Positions 35,504 to 44,839 of a DNA stretch of 64,000 nt are shown here, piece after piece. A program made the translations under genes and the position numbers. Each line of letters opens with the position of its first letter. Position 1 is the first letter of the stretch. This stretch comes from an uncultured Bacteroidota bacterium (GTDB lineage: Bacteria > Bacteroidota > Bacteroidia > Flavobacteriales > TMED113), in the NCBI GenBank assembly GCA_902520385.1, contig CABYOB010000003.1, positions 1 through 64,000 on the forward strand, given 5' to 3'. The notes beneath the pieces were generated by a model that had not been told where the DNA came from, searched no databases, and saw only the letters and a program-made list of their open reading frames with translations.

Positions 35504-37714
35504 TTATTTTGTTATAATTATACTATTAGATAACTTTTCTTTATTAGTTATAACATTGATTAAATAATTTCCGTTCGGAATATTAGTGTGAATTTCTTCT
35601 AATTTAATGATACTTAACCCTTTTTGTAAATTAAATTCTTTTACCGCAATAACTTTTCCTAGAACATTATATAATTCGATAAATATTTTCTCGGCAGAAT
35701 TTAAACCAATTTCAATATTTGCAGAACCATTAGAAGGATTTGGAAAAATATTAAAACCAAAACTTCTTTCCTCATTTAAGTTCACAAAATTTTCTCCTAC
35801 TCTTAGATTGTCAATATATAACCAATTTCCTCCAACGTTTATCCCGTCTTCTGTTATACCGATTCCAGTAAATTCAAATTTAATAATTACGCCCTCATCA
35901 CCGGCAACATTATTTAGGCTAAATGATTTTTGTGACCAATCACCAGGATTTGTTTGATTACCACTAGGGACAAAATCATTAAATATAGTTTGTGGGTTTC
36001 CAAACTCATCAAAAACGGTTATTAAATCGTCGGTATTATAAGTTTTTCTAGCCATCCAAGTTTCTCCGCAGTTGTCAGAAGTATATATAATTAATTGGTC
36101 TTGAATATATAAGTTTCCTTCAAAATCAGTTTGAGTACTTTTTAAAGCATATGCTAAATTGAAATAAATTTGAGCAGAGTTTAAATTACTTAAGTCTAAT
36201 TCTGGTGTTGTAAAAGTATGGCTTTTTAATTCGTAGCCAAAGTATCTACTTCTAATACGAATAGACGTGTCATCATTCCATGAAGCAGAAGATGTTGTTT
36301 CCCAAGTTTGCTCATCATTTTGAGGAACAATATACCATCCGTCATTTTCAGGAAAAGAGCCATTTTCAGATGGCGCAAAGTCTTGTTTTATTCCTTCATC
36401 AGAAACAGTAATGTCATCTAATATGTAGATATAGTTTTCTCTAGTTATTTCGTTACAGTATGAACTTTCATCATTTAGAGGTCCATTACAAACCCTAAGA
36501 ATTACATCATGAGAACCCTTTTCAATATATTGAACTACCGGATTAACATCATATGAATATTGAGGGCTTGCCCCAGGCCCAAAGTCCCACGAATAATAAA
36601 TTACATCACTGTTATATGTATGAGACATAAACTCAATAGCTGTTCCTTGGCACCCTGTATTTGTTGTTGTATTAAAATCAGGAATAGGAGCGCAATTCAC
36701 ATATGTTTCAGAGGAGTTGTAATGTTCATCGTCAACTCCTGTTAATATTAAGTTTTCAGGCTGCCATAAACTTTCTCTATTTCCGGCCATTGAATTTAAT
36801 GCTGCATGCACTCTTTGTTTTTGACCTTCAGTAAACATATGAGCGCAATTAGCATAATCCATAATATTCTGAACATTATCTAAACTTCCACAAGTTTCTT
36901 GATCGACATTACATGTTTGATTGGTCCCTATTGTATTAGGAGTGTCTTCTACACCATCATCTGTTCCACAATTTTCTTGAACACCAGGTTCGTTTGTACT
37001 TCCCCATGGGTGTGCTAAATTCATAAAGTGACCAAATTCATGAGACAAAGTGTGCCTTACATAATTACTCCCCCCCGCAGTACCAACTCCATGGCCAAAA
37101 TATGTATGTAGGGAAACAATTAAATCATATGGATCGCCAGCGCCAGGATAATTAGCGTATGCAGCAGCACTGGATCCAGGGGACATACTTTTAATAACAT
37201 AAACATTGACATACTGATCATCTGGCCATGAAATAAGGCTTCTAGCAGCCTCGTCATTCCCCTCAGTTAAGGGTGAAGCTGTTCTTGTTATTCCATGTGT
37301 GCAATTCCCGTCAGGATCTTTAGTGGCCAACCTGAACTCAACTCCAAAATCGGCTACTAAATTTGAAAAATCATCAATTACTTCAGCAATATCATTATTT
37401 TCACCATTCCAATCTTCATTAACGGTTTCCATTGCCCTAGCAATTTGTTCTTCACTAATATTTTCTATTCCATAATCATGAATTACATGTACCACTACAG
37501 GAATAATGTATTGTTGCCCCATTTTGGCTGAGTTTTTATAGTTTTTTATAAATTCTTTAGTGTGGAGCTCTAATTGATTTCTAACAATAATTTTTTCCGG
37601 ATTTTCAGTTAAATTCTTATTAAGAATTATATCTGCTCCACATGTCTTATTTTGTGAAAAAGTAACTGTAGATAATAAAAATAAAAAAATAATTAGTGAT
37701 ATATAATTTTTCAT
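35504..37714 (-). CDS. Secreted M43 zinc metalloprotease with T9SS type A domain
   Basis: A 736-residue protein, first gene of the M43 trio. Signal peptide 1-20. The zinc site SHEFGHFMNLAH has His225, Glu226, His229 and His235; the Met-turn is NIMDYAN. PKD and jelly-roll domains lead to a type A T9SS domain (FNIFPNPSNGSANIEIGL, IELYNVLGKVIAVKEF, GNYLINVI). A TATATTTA -7-like box lies at 37743-37750 on the minus strand. Asn in place of Gly in HExxHxxN is shared by all three and common among Bacteroidota M43 enzymes. Confidence 0.94.
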   Translation of the reverse strand: MKNYISLIIFLFLLSTVTFSQNKTCGADIILNKNLTENPEKIIVRNQLELHTKEFIKNYKNSAKMGQQYIIPVVVHVIHDYGIENISEEQIARAMETVNEDWNGENNDIAEVIDDFSNLVADFGVEFRLATKDPDGNCTHGITRTASPLTEGNDEAARSLISWPDDQYVNVYVIKSMSPGSSAAAYANYPGAGDPYDLIVSLHTYFGHGVGTAGGSNYVRHTLSHEFGHFMNLAHPWGSTNEPGVQENCGTDDGVEDTPNTIGTNQTCNVDQETCGSLDNVQNIMDYANCAHMFTEGQKQRVHAALNSMAGNRESLWQPENLILTGVDDEHYNSSETYVNCAPIPDFNTTTNTGCQGTAIEFMSHTYNSDVIYYSWDFGPGASPQYSYDVNPVVQYIEKGSHDVILRVCNGPLNDESSYCNEITRENYIYILDDITVSDEGIKQDFAPSENGSFPENDGWYIVPQNDEQTWETTSSASWNDDTSIRIRSRYFGYELKSHTFTTPELDLSNLNSAQIYFNLAYALKSTQTDFEGNLYIQDQLIIYTSDNCGETWMARKTYNTDDLITVFDEFGNPQTIFNDFVPSGNQTNPGDWSQKSFSLNNVAGDEGVIIKFEFTGIGITEDGINVGGNWLYIDNLRVGENFVNLNEERSFGFNIFPNPSNGSANIEIGLNSAEKIFIELYNVLGKVIAVKEFNLQKGLSIIKLEEIHTNIPNGNYLINVITNKEKLSNSIIITK

Positions 37715-37790
37715 GCTTAATTGTTATATGTAAAAACGTTGATAAATATACGAAAAAATAAGAAATTATTAGATTAGGCTTTTTTAAAAA

Positions 37791-38273
37791 TCACAATTTA
37801 TATTTTTTGATTAAATCTGAGGTAGATAAATTAGGAATTAAAGGAATTATTTTGACATCACCACCAGAACTTAAGACCTTCTTGGCGCCCACTATACTAT
37901 TTATATTATAATCTCCGCCTTTAGTTAATACATTGGGGGATATTTTTTTAATTAATTTTAGAGGGGTTTTTTCAGAGAAAAAAACAATTAAGTCAACAAA
38001 GGAAAGCGTAGCTAACATAATTGATCGGTTATAACTATTATTTATAGGCCTCCCTTTTCCCTTTAAATTTTTAACAGATTCATCACTATTTAAACCAATA
38101 ATTAATTTATCACCTAACTTTTTGGATTCTTTCAATAGCTTTAAGTGTCCTAAATGTATAATATCAAAACAACCATTGGTAAAAACAATAATTTGTTTTT
38201 CTTTTCTCCATTTTTTGAGAATAGTTTGTAAGTCAGAAGGATTCTGTATAATTTTTTTTTCAAATTCATTCAT
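37791..38273 (-). CDS. rfaE2: D-glycero-beta-D-manno-heptose-1-phosphate adenylyltransferase
   Basis: A 160-residue nucleotidyltransferase equal to the C-terminal half of HldE. The HxGH signature lies in TNGCFDIIHLGHL, with LKGKGRPIN and LTKGGDYN further on. It makes ADP-heptose for LPS core. It overlaps the flippase-like gene by 4 bases. Confidence 0.92.
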   Translation of the reverse strand: MNEFEKKIIQNPSDLQTILKKWRKEKQIIVFTNGCFDIIHLGHLKLLKESKKLGDKLIIGLNSDESVKNLKGKGRPINNSYNRSIMLATLSFVDLIVFFSEKTPLKLIKKISPNVLTKGGDYNINSIVGAKKVLSSGGDVKIIPLIPNLSTSDLIKKYKL

Positions 38274-39271
38274 TTTGTTTTAGAATAATAAGGAGTTTTT
38301 AAATTCAAAAAAATTAATCCAACAAAACCCATTACTATAATCATAATGGTTTGCGCAGTATGTACTAGAAAACCAAACGTGGTTGCGGTACCCCCATCTT
38401 GGCCTAAAAATATGCACAAACCAATGAAGACCGCGCCATGGTAAGAGCCCATTCCTCCAGGGGTAGGAATAACCATTCCAATACCACCGATTGTCATGAT
38501 AATTAATCCGTCTAATAAATTAAAATCATGCATACTTTCAAAGCACCAGAAACAAACAAAAGTCATTAACAAATAACACAACCAAATAAGTAAAGTATAT
38601 ATAATAAATAATTTTTTTTGTTTTACAGAAAAAATAGAGTAGATCCCAGTTTTAATTTTTAACAAGTGTTTTTTAAGCCATTTAGTAGCACTAATAGGTA
38701 TCAATTTTTTTTGCAAATTATAAGAGAAAAAAAACAGAAAGAATACAACTACTAAAATTAATAATGTATTGTTGGATAGTATCCACGAAAAGTGGTCATT
38801 GTTTGTAAACAATGTATTAATCTCACTCCATTTATATACCAAACAAGTTATAATACAAATAATGAGCACTAAAACATCAATAGCTCGCTCAATTAAAACA
38901 TGACCAAATAAATATGAAATAGGTGTATTAGCAACGTTACTTAGCAAGGTGCATCTAGCAATTTCTCCAGACCTTGGGACGCCAGCATTAAACATGTAGC
39001 CTGCAGCACAAGCATTAATCAAATCAATTGTTTTCACATTATATCCCAGTGGACTAATTAGCAATTTCCAACGAATTCCTCTTAGAGCCTCGCCCATATA
39101 CCCAATTGTCATGGATAAAAAAATAAAAAACCAATTTATTGGATTTGATAAAATTTGTTTTAGATCTAAAAAGACAACATTAATAGATTGATTCCCAAGA
39201 ACTAAAATAATAAGTTCAATACCAATAATGGCAGGCAGTAAAACATCAAGTATTTTATTATAATTTTTCAA
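38270..39271 (-). CDS. Flippase-like (UPF0104 / LPG synthase TM) membrane protein
   Basis: A 333-residue protein with about eight hydrophobic helices. Conserved UPF0104 stretches are SMTIGYMGEALRGIRWKLLI, GVPRSGEIARC and IGMVIPTPGGMGSYHG. The family includes the transmembrane part of lysylphosphatidylglycerol synthase and lipid flippases. Its position between panD and rfaE2, with 4-base overlaps on both sides, means coupled expression. The transported lipid is unknown. Confidence 0.88.
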   Translation of the reverse strand: MKNYNKILDVLLPAIIGIELIILVLGNQSINVVFLDLKQILSNPINWFFIFLSMTIGYMGEALRGIRWKLLISPLGYNVKTIDLINACAAGYMFNAGVPRSGEIARCTLLSNVANTPISYLFGHVLIERAIDVLVLIICIITCLVYKWSEINTLFTNNDHFSWILSNNTLLILVVVFFLFFFSYNLQKKLIPISATKWLKKHLLKIKTGIYSIFSVKQKKLFIIYTLLIWLCYLLMTFVCFWCFESMHDFNLLDGLIIMTIGGIGMVIPTPGGMGSYHGAVFIGLCIFLGQDGGTATTFGFLVHTAQTIMIIVMGFVGLIFLNLKTPYYSKTK

Positions 39272-39621
39272 AATTCTAATTTATTTGTAAGCTCATTTGG
39301 AAAAATAATTTTAGGTTGATAATCTTTAGCTTTATTTACATCTATTAGAATGTAGCCTATAATAATAACAATCGCACCTGTTTTTATTTTTAGAGCGGCA
39401 GGTCCATTAATTATAACCTCACCACTTCCTTTCGCCCCTTCAATTATATACGTTTCTATCCTTTCTCCATTTAGCGTGCTTAAAACTTGTACTTTTTCAC
39501 CAGGAATTAAATTAGCCGCTTCAAGAAGAATAGGGTCAATGGAAACACTGCCCATATAATCTAAATTAGCACTAGTGACAGTCACACGATGTATTTTAGA
39601 CTTTACTAATTCTATCATCAT
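39268..39621 (-). CDS. panD: Aspartate 1-decarboxylase
   Basis: A 117-residue pyruvoyl enzyme making beta-alanine from aspartate. The self-cleavage site is Gly24-Ser25 in YMGSVSID. TSANLDY and GERIETYIIEGAKGSG are family motifs. It lies next to panC, the following step of pantothenate synthesis. Confidence 0.95.
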   Translation of the reverse strand: MMIELVKSKIHRVTVTSANLDYMGSVSIDPILLEAANLIPGEKVQVLSTLNGERIETYIIEGAKGSGEVIINGPAALKIKTGAIVIIIGYILIDVNKAKDYQPKIIFPNELTNKLEF

Positions 39622-39625
39622 AACA

Positions 39626-40465
39626 TTATAGTTTTAAATTGTCAATTAATCTTGTTTCTCTAATTGTTACTGCAATCATCGCATAATAATTACAATTAGT
39701 ATTTATTTCTTGTGTAAAACTAAATTTTTCTATTTCAATTATTTCAAAATAATCCAAATTTATAGATAAATTATTTAAATATTTTCTCACATAATCTTTA
39801 GCTTTTTTAACACTCCAGTCTAATTTATTTTTTTTTACTTCATTGAGAACCTTATAAATAGACCTAGCAATAATTAATTCCTTTTCAGTTAAATGTTTAT
39901 TTCGTGAACTTTTTGCTAAACCACCAGCATTTCTTACAGTAGCGCAACTAATGACTTGAATATTCTTAAATTTTTGAAGACATAGTTGTTTAATAATTAA
40001 TAGTTGTTGTAAATCTTTTTCTCCGAAATATGCTTTATTAGGTGAGGTTATTTCAAATAGTTTTGCTACAATATTTATTACTCCCTCAAAATGACCCGGT
40101 CTGTTGTCAGCTTCCAAATATTTATTAAGGTTACCTAATTTTAATTTAAAGTTTGGATTTAATATTTTTGAGATTTCTTTATCGGAAGGGGAAAATAAAA
40201 TATCGCAATTCAACGTTTTAAGTCTATTAATATCCGCATCTAAAGTCCTAGGATAGTTTAAAAAATCATTTTTATTATTGAATTGATTTGGGTTTACATA
40301 AACACTAACAATAGTAATATTATTTTCTTTTTTACATCTTTTTATTAATGAATCATGACCAGAATGTAAAGAGCCCATGGTTGGCACTATTCCAATAGTT
40401 TTATTTTGCTGTTTAATTAGTTGAATAAAACTTAGCAGATCATTTACGGCATTAATTTGTTTCAT
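39626..40465 (-). CDS. panC: Pantothenate synthetase
   Basis: A 279-residue enzyme that joins pantoate and beta-alanine. It has VPTMGSLHSGHDSLI with the HxGH nucleotidyl-transfer motif, VSVYVNPNQFN, and AYFGEKDLQQL. It is the first gene of a leftward operon panC-panD-flippase-rfaE2, divergent from the GT5-like gene. Confidence 0.95.
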   Translation of the reverse strand: MKQINAVNDLLSFIQLIKQQNKTIGIVPTMGSLHSGHDSLIKRCKKENNITIVSVYVNPNQFNNKNDFLNYPRTLDADINRLKTLNCDILFSPSDKEISKILNPNFKLKLGNLNKYLEADNRPGHFEGVINIVAKLFEITSPNKAYFGEKDLQQLLIIKQLCLQKFKNIQVISCATVRNAGGLAKSSRNKHLTEKELIIARSIYKVLNEVKKNKLDWSVKKAKDYVRKYLNNLSINLDYFEIIEIEKFSFTQEINTNCNYYAMIAVTIRETRLIDNLKL

Positions 40466-40533
40466 GAAATAAAAATCAAATAATATGGTTTTTACTTAAA
40501 AAAAAAGACATGACATAAAGCTACTCATAAATC

Positions 40534-40564
40534 TTGAAAAAATGAGTAAAAAAACTTAACTTTG
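40534..40564 (+). promoter_or_regulatory. Promoter of the GT5-like / DUF4270 / glmS unit
   Basis: A -33 TTG at 40534-40536, 20 bases, then a perfect -7 box TAACTTTG (40557-40564). The start codon follows at 40590. Confidence 0.65.
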
Positions 40565-40589
40565 CAGTTACAATAATTGCTGTAAGACA

Positions 40590-41396
40590 ATGAAAAAGAG
40601 AATTTTATATATAGCCCAAGAACTTTCACCTTTTTTAAATGGAACAGAAATTGCTGAAAAAGTATTAGAATTAGCAACGTTTGTGCAAAATCATAAAGAT
40701 TATGAAGTTAGGGTTTTTATTCCAAGGTATGGATGTATTAATCAGAGAAGACACCAGCTTCATGAAGTTATAAGACTTTCGGGTATCAATCTGGTTATTA
40801 ATGATATTGATCAACCCTTGATTATAAAGGTGGGGTCTGTTCAAAAAGCAAAATTACAAGTCTATTTTATAGACAATGATGAATACTTTAAGAGAAAAGA
40901 AACTTTAAAAGATTCAAAAAATAATATTTTTGAAGATAATGATGAAAGAATGATGTTTTTTTGCCAAGGGGTTTTAGAAACTTTAATTATGCTTAGGTGG
41001 GCTCCGGACATTATTCACTGCAATGGCTGGATGACCTCTTTAGTTCCTATGTATTTAAAAGAAAAGTACAAGGATGCTAACGTTTTTGAACAAACAAAAG
41101 TGGTTTATTCGTTGTATAAAGATTCATTTGTTGGGTCACTAAACAAAAAATTAAAAAATAAGATACTGTTTGATGAAATAAACAAGACCTATTTATCATT
41201 AATTAGCACGCCTAATGCTAAGAGTTTACATAAAATAGCAATTCAATATTCGGATTTTGTTCATAGAACAAAATTATTTAATAATAAGGATGTTTTTAAT
41301 TTTATTAAAAAAACAGGAATAGAGTCTATAGAAGAGCAATCTTTTGAAAAAATTTTGGAAGTATATAATAATTTATGCGCAACAGAAGTTGTATAA
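40590..41396 (+). CDS. Glycogen/starch synthase N-terminal-domain protein (GT5-like half)
   Basis: A 268-residue protein similar to only the N-terminal Rossmann half of bacterial glycogen synthases: ILYIAQELSPFLNGTEIAEK, VRVFIPRYGCINQRRHQLHE, and PDIIHCNGWMTSLVPMYLK. The second GT-B domain, with the ADP-glucose site, is absent. This truncated form is conserved next to panC in Bacteroidota, so it is not a local deletion. Its real function is unclear and glucosyltransfer is unlikely without the second domain. Confidence 0.85.
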   Translation: MKKRILYIAQELSPFLNGTEIAEKVLELATFVQNHKDYEVRVFIPRYGCINQRRHQLHEVIRLSGINLVINDIDQPLIIKVGSVQKAKLQVYFIDNDEYFKRKETLKDSKNNIFEDNDERMMFFCQGVLETLIMLRWAPDIIHCNGWMTSLVPMYLKEKYKDANVFEQTKVVYSLYKDSFVGSLNKKLKNKILFDEINKTYLSLISTPNAKSLHKIAIQYSDFVHRTKLFNNKDVFNFIKKTGIESIEEQSFEKILEVYNNLCATEVV

Positions 41397-41398
41397 TT

Positions 41399-42652
41399 AT
41401 GTTTAGACTAACTGCCGTACTTATATTTACTTTTTTTTTATTTTCTTGTAATCCAGATGAAGATGATATTTTAGGTTTAGATTTGATAGAGGATGATGAA
41501 TTTATAGTTGAGGTGTATCAATTTGACACACTTTTTAATGTTCAAAATTTCCAAGAATCAAATATTAGTGGCTCAGGTTCTTATAATTTATTAGGATCTT
41601 TTAATGATTTATATTTTGGACAAAGTGATGCGTCTTTTTTTATTCAATTGCTTCTTCCCAGTAACAATATAGATTTTGAAGCCTCAGAAACAAATCCTAA
41701 TATAAAATTGGAATTAAGTTTACCTTATTATGGTGCTTACGGAGATACAGCACAAAATCAAAGTGTTTCTGTTTATGAATTAACACAAAATATTTCCGTC
41801 ATTGACACGTTACAAACAGATGTAACAGAATCTTTTCAATACGACCAAAACCCTTTATTTCAAAGTGAGATTATAGTTGGAGAGTTAAACGACTCAGTGC
41901 AGTGGAATGGAGTAACTGTATCACCTAGATTAATTCTTGATTTGACAGCAAGTAATTTAGGGTTAAAAATACTTGAAGCTAATTCAGTAGACTTGGAAAA
42001 TAATGATAATTTCACGGAATTTTTTAAAGGTCTTTTTTTACAAGTTGACCAACAAACAAATGGATCTATAATTTATTTTGACACAAATAGTCCGGAGTGT
42101 TTTTTAAGAATGACATATAATAAAAATGATGACACTCAAGCTGTTATTGAGTTTCCTGTTGGTGGTGAGGCAAATACTCATAATTATTTTTTACATGAAT
42201 ATGCAAACTCAGAAGTAATAAATTATTTAGAAAATAACACATTAGATTCGCTGGTTTTTTTACAATCCATGGGGGGTGTCGCTATGGAGCTAGATCTTAG
42301 TTTTCTATCTAATCAATTATATTCTGATTGGGTAATAAGCAAAGCCACATTAAATCTTCCGATATACAAAGATGATCAATATGATATATTTCCCGCACCT
42401 TCTTATTTAGTATTAACTGAGTATAAGGACAGCTCGGATGTTGCAATTCAAGCCATTACAGGGGGGGCGTTTAACTCAGTGACCGAAGAATATAATTTTA
42501 CTATCACGTCTCATGTTCAGAAAATAATTTCAAATAATCATAATAGCGCTTTAAGACTTTACATAGGTGGAAAAAACTCAAATGCAGAGCGCTTAATAAT
42601 AGATAATGGTCCTGATAATGGTATGAATTTAGAACTTCATATCATTAAATAA
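41399..42652 (+). CDS. DUF4270 family lipoprotein
   Basis: A 417-residue lipoprotein starting at the ATG at 41399, two bases after the GT5-like stop. The lipobox is FFLFSC, and an acidic stretch NPDEDD follows. The mature part is beta-rich and matches DUF4270, which is typical of this neighbourhood in Bacteroidota. Probably outer-membrane attached; function unknown. Confidence 0.85.
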   Translation: MFRLTAVLIFTFFLFSCNPDEDDILGLDLIEDDEFIVEVYQFDTLFNVQNFQESNISGSGSYNLLGSFNDLYFGQSDASFFIQLLLPSNNIDFEASETNPNIKLELSLPYYGAYGDTAQNQSVSVYELTQNISVIDTLQTDVTESFQYDQNPLFQSEIIVGELNDSVQWNGVTVSPRLILDLTASNLGLKILEANSVDLENNDNFTEFFKGLFLQVDQQTNGSIIYFDTNSPECFLRMTYNKNDDTQAVIEFPVGGEANTHNYFLHEYANSEVINYLENNTLDSLVFLQSMGGVAMELDLSFLSNQLYSDWVISKATLNLPIYKDDQYDIFPAPSYLVLTEYKDSSDVAIQAITGGAFNSVTEEYNFTITSHVQKIISNNHNSALRLYIGGKNSNAERLIIDNGPDNGMNLELHIIK

Positions 42653-42662
42653 TTTAAAATAA

Positions 42663-44501
42663 ATGTGTGGTATAGTTGGTTACATCGGGGAAAAAAATGG
42701 AATTCCAATAGTTATAGAAGGATTAAAGAGATTAGAATATAGAGGATATGATTCTTCCGGAATCTGTTATCATAAATCAGGAACACTTCGCATAAAAAAA
42801 AAGAAAGGTAAGGTCAGTGATTTGGAAGCATTAATTTCAAAGAATTCGTTTGGGAATATTGTAATGGGGCACACTAGGTGGGCTACTCATGGAAAACCGA
42901 GTGATAAAAATGCACATCCTCATATTTCCATGAATAAAAAAATTTCAATTGTACATAATGGGATTATAGAAAATTATGATTCAATTAAAGAAGGTTTAAT
43001 CCAAAGAGGGTATAAATTTAAATCAGAAACAGACACAGAGGTTTTGGTTAATTTAATAGAATATGTGCAAATTGATCTTAAGGTATCTTTAATTGAGGCT
43101 GTGCAACAAGCTTTAACTCAGGTGATTGGTGCCTACTCAATTGCAGTAATGAGTTCAAACGACTCTAGTAATTTGGTTTTAGCAAAAAAAGGTAGCCCTT
43201 TAGTTATAGGAGTGGGTCAGGAAGAACATTACATCGCATCTGATCCTTCCCCTTTTTTAAAATATACAAAAAAAGCTATTTATCTAGACGATGATGAAGT
43301 TGCAGAGATATCAAAAAACAAGTTATCTATTTTAACATTTGATAAAAAAATTAAATCACCAACCATCAATAAGTTAACAATGGAGTTGGAGGAAATAGAA
43401 AAAGGTGGTTTTGAAACATTTATGTTAAAAGAAATTTATGAGCAACCGAAATCCATTGTAGACACTTTAAGGGGAAGGATTATTAAAAAAAGTCAAATCA
43501 TAAAGTTGAGAGGATTTAATGAAAGTGTTGACACGTTTAAGAGAGCTAAACGAATTGTTATTGTTGCGTGTGGGACTTCTTGGATTGCCGGATTAGTTGC
43601 AGAATATATAATTGAGGGTTTAGCTAAATTACCAGTGGAAGTAGAGTATGCTTCAGAATTCCGTTATAGAAATCCAATTATTTATAAAAACGATATCGTA
43701 ATCGCTTTTTCACAATCAGGTGAAACGGCGGATACAATTTCAGCATTGAAATTAGCAAAAGAAAATGGAGCTTTATTATATGGGATTTGTAATGTAGTTG
43801 GATCATCAATTTCAAGGTTGGTTAATGTGGGCACATTTACTCATGCGGGACCAGAAATAGGAGTTGCGTCAACAAAAGCATTTACAGCGCAAGTTTCAGT
43901 GTCAATTTTAATAGCATTAGCTATAGCTAAATTAAGAAAACAGATTTCAAAAAATGACTTTAAAGAAATTACGGATGCATTATTGTCAATCCATGAAAAA
44001 ATGCAATATACTCTATCTAATTGCAATAATAAGATAAAGCAAATAGCCAGAAAATATAAAAATTCTAGAAACGCACTTTATTTGGGGCGTGGATTAAGTT
44101 TCCCTGTAGCATTAGAAGGGGCTTTAAAATTAAAAGAAATTTCTTATATCCATGCGGAGGGCTATCCTGCCGCAGAAATGAAACATGGACCAATAGCATT
44201 AATAGATGAAAATATGCCTACAATTATTATAGCTACAAATAAAAGAAATTATGAAAAAATTTTCTCAAATGCTCAAGAAATAAAAGCAAGAAATGGAAAG
44301 TTAATTGCAATTGTTTCTCAAGGAGATAATCAAATTAGTAAAATAGCTGACCACGTTATTGAGGTTCCAAAAACTAATTATTATTTAAGTCCATTAATTA
44401 ATACTATACCTTTACAGCTTTTTTCATATTATATAGCATCCTTTAGAGGATGTAATGTAGATCAACCAAGAAATTTAGCCAAATCTGTTACGGTTGAGTA
44501 G
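42663..44501 (+). CDS. glmS: Glutamine-fructose-6-phosphate aminotransferase
   Basis: A 612-residue enzyme giving glucosamine-6-phosphate for peptidoglycan and LPS. The N-terminal nucleophile is Cys2 (MCGIVGYIG), with GHTRWATHG and HNGIIENY in the glutaminase domain. The two SIS domains carry CGTSWIAG, SQSGETADT and the terminal LAKSVTVE. No glmS ribozyme is expected in this phylum and none is seen. Confidence 0.97.
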   Translation: MCGIVGYIGEKNGIPIVIEGLKRLEYRGYDSSGICYHKSGTLRIKKKKGKVSDLEALISKNSFGNIVMGHTRWATHGKPSDKNAHPHISMNKKISIVHNGIIENYDSIKEGLIQRGYKFKSETDTEVLVNLIEYVQIDLKVSLIEAVQQALTQVIGAYSIAVMSSNDSSNLVLAKKGSPLVIGVGQEEHYIASDPSPFLKYTKKAIYLDDDEVAEISKNKLSILTFDKKIKSPTINKLTMELEEIEKGGFETFMLKEIYEQPKSIVDTLRGRIIKKSQIIKLRGFNESVDTFKRAKRIVIVACGTSWIAGLVAEYIIEGLAKLPVEVEYASEFRYRNPIIYKNDIVIAFSQSGETADTISALKLAKENGALLYGICNVVGSSISRLVNVGTFTHAGPEIGVASTKAFTAQVSVSILIALAIAKLRKQISKNDFKEITDALLSIHEKMQYTLSNCNNKIKQIARKYKNSRNALYLGRGLSFPVALEGALKLKEISYIHAEGYPAAEMKHGPIALIDENMPTIIIATNKRNYEKIFSNAQEIKARNGKLIAIVSQGDNQISKIADHVIEVPKTNYYLSPLINTIPLQLFSYYIASFRGCNVDQPRNLAKSVTVE

Positions 44502-44569
44502 TTTTGTGCCATTATTTTTTTCTTAAATTAGAACCATGAAACTAATTTAATTATTTTTTAAAACATCTG

Positions 44570-44600
44570 TTTTTACGAAGAGTAATGTGGTTAATTGATA
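44570..44600 (+). repeat. 31-bp direct repeat, left copy
   Basis: It matches 46172-46202 at 28 of 31 positions (core TTTTTACGAAG, then GTTAATTGATA). The two copies flank the DUF2892 gene and the seven-repeat secreted protein as direct repeats. Confidence 0.75.
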
Positions 44601-44622
44601 GTTAAATAAATTCATAAATTTG
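44595..44622 (+). promoter_or_regulatory. Promoter of the DUF2892 gene
   Basis: A TTG at 44595-44597, 17 bases, then a perfect -7 box TAAATTTG (44615-44622), four bases before the ATG at 44627. The -33 part lies within the left copy of the 31-bp repeat. Confidence 0.5.
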
Positions 44623-44626
44623 TAAT

Positions 44627-44839
44627 ATGAAATTATTTATAAAAAATCAAAACAGATCAGAAAGAATAGTCCGATTTATTATATCACTATTTTTATTACC
44701 CACTCCATTTGTTCTTGAGTGTACAACTTATTCTATGATTCTAGGGATGTTAGGGGGGGTGTTATTATTCAACTCAATAGTCGGAACATGTTACATTTAT
44801 AGAATCTTAGGAATTAGTACTTGTAGGATTAAAAAGTGA
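44627..44839 (+). CDS. DUF2892 (YgaP-like) membrane protein
   Basis: A 70-residue protein with two hydrophobic helices. NQNRSERIVRFIISLFLLP and GGVLLFNSIVGTCYIYRILGISTC are typical of DUF2892/YgaP transmembrane domains, which include the terminal C(x)5-C near GTCYIYRILGISTC. Its stop overlaps the GTG start of the next gene. Confidence 0.85.
   Translation: MKLFIKNQNRSERIVRFIISLFLLPTPFVLECTTYSMILGMLGGVLLFNSIVGTCYIYRILGISTCRIKK

Noticed and set aside
44502..44569. Structured RNA downstream of glmS
   Set aside because: Only AT-rich sequence without a stable hairpin is visible.
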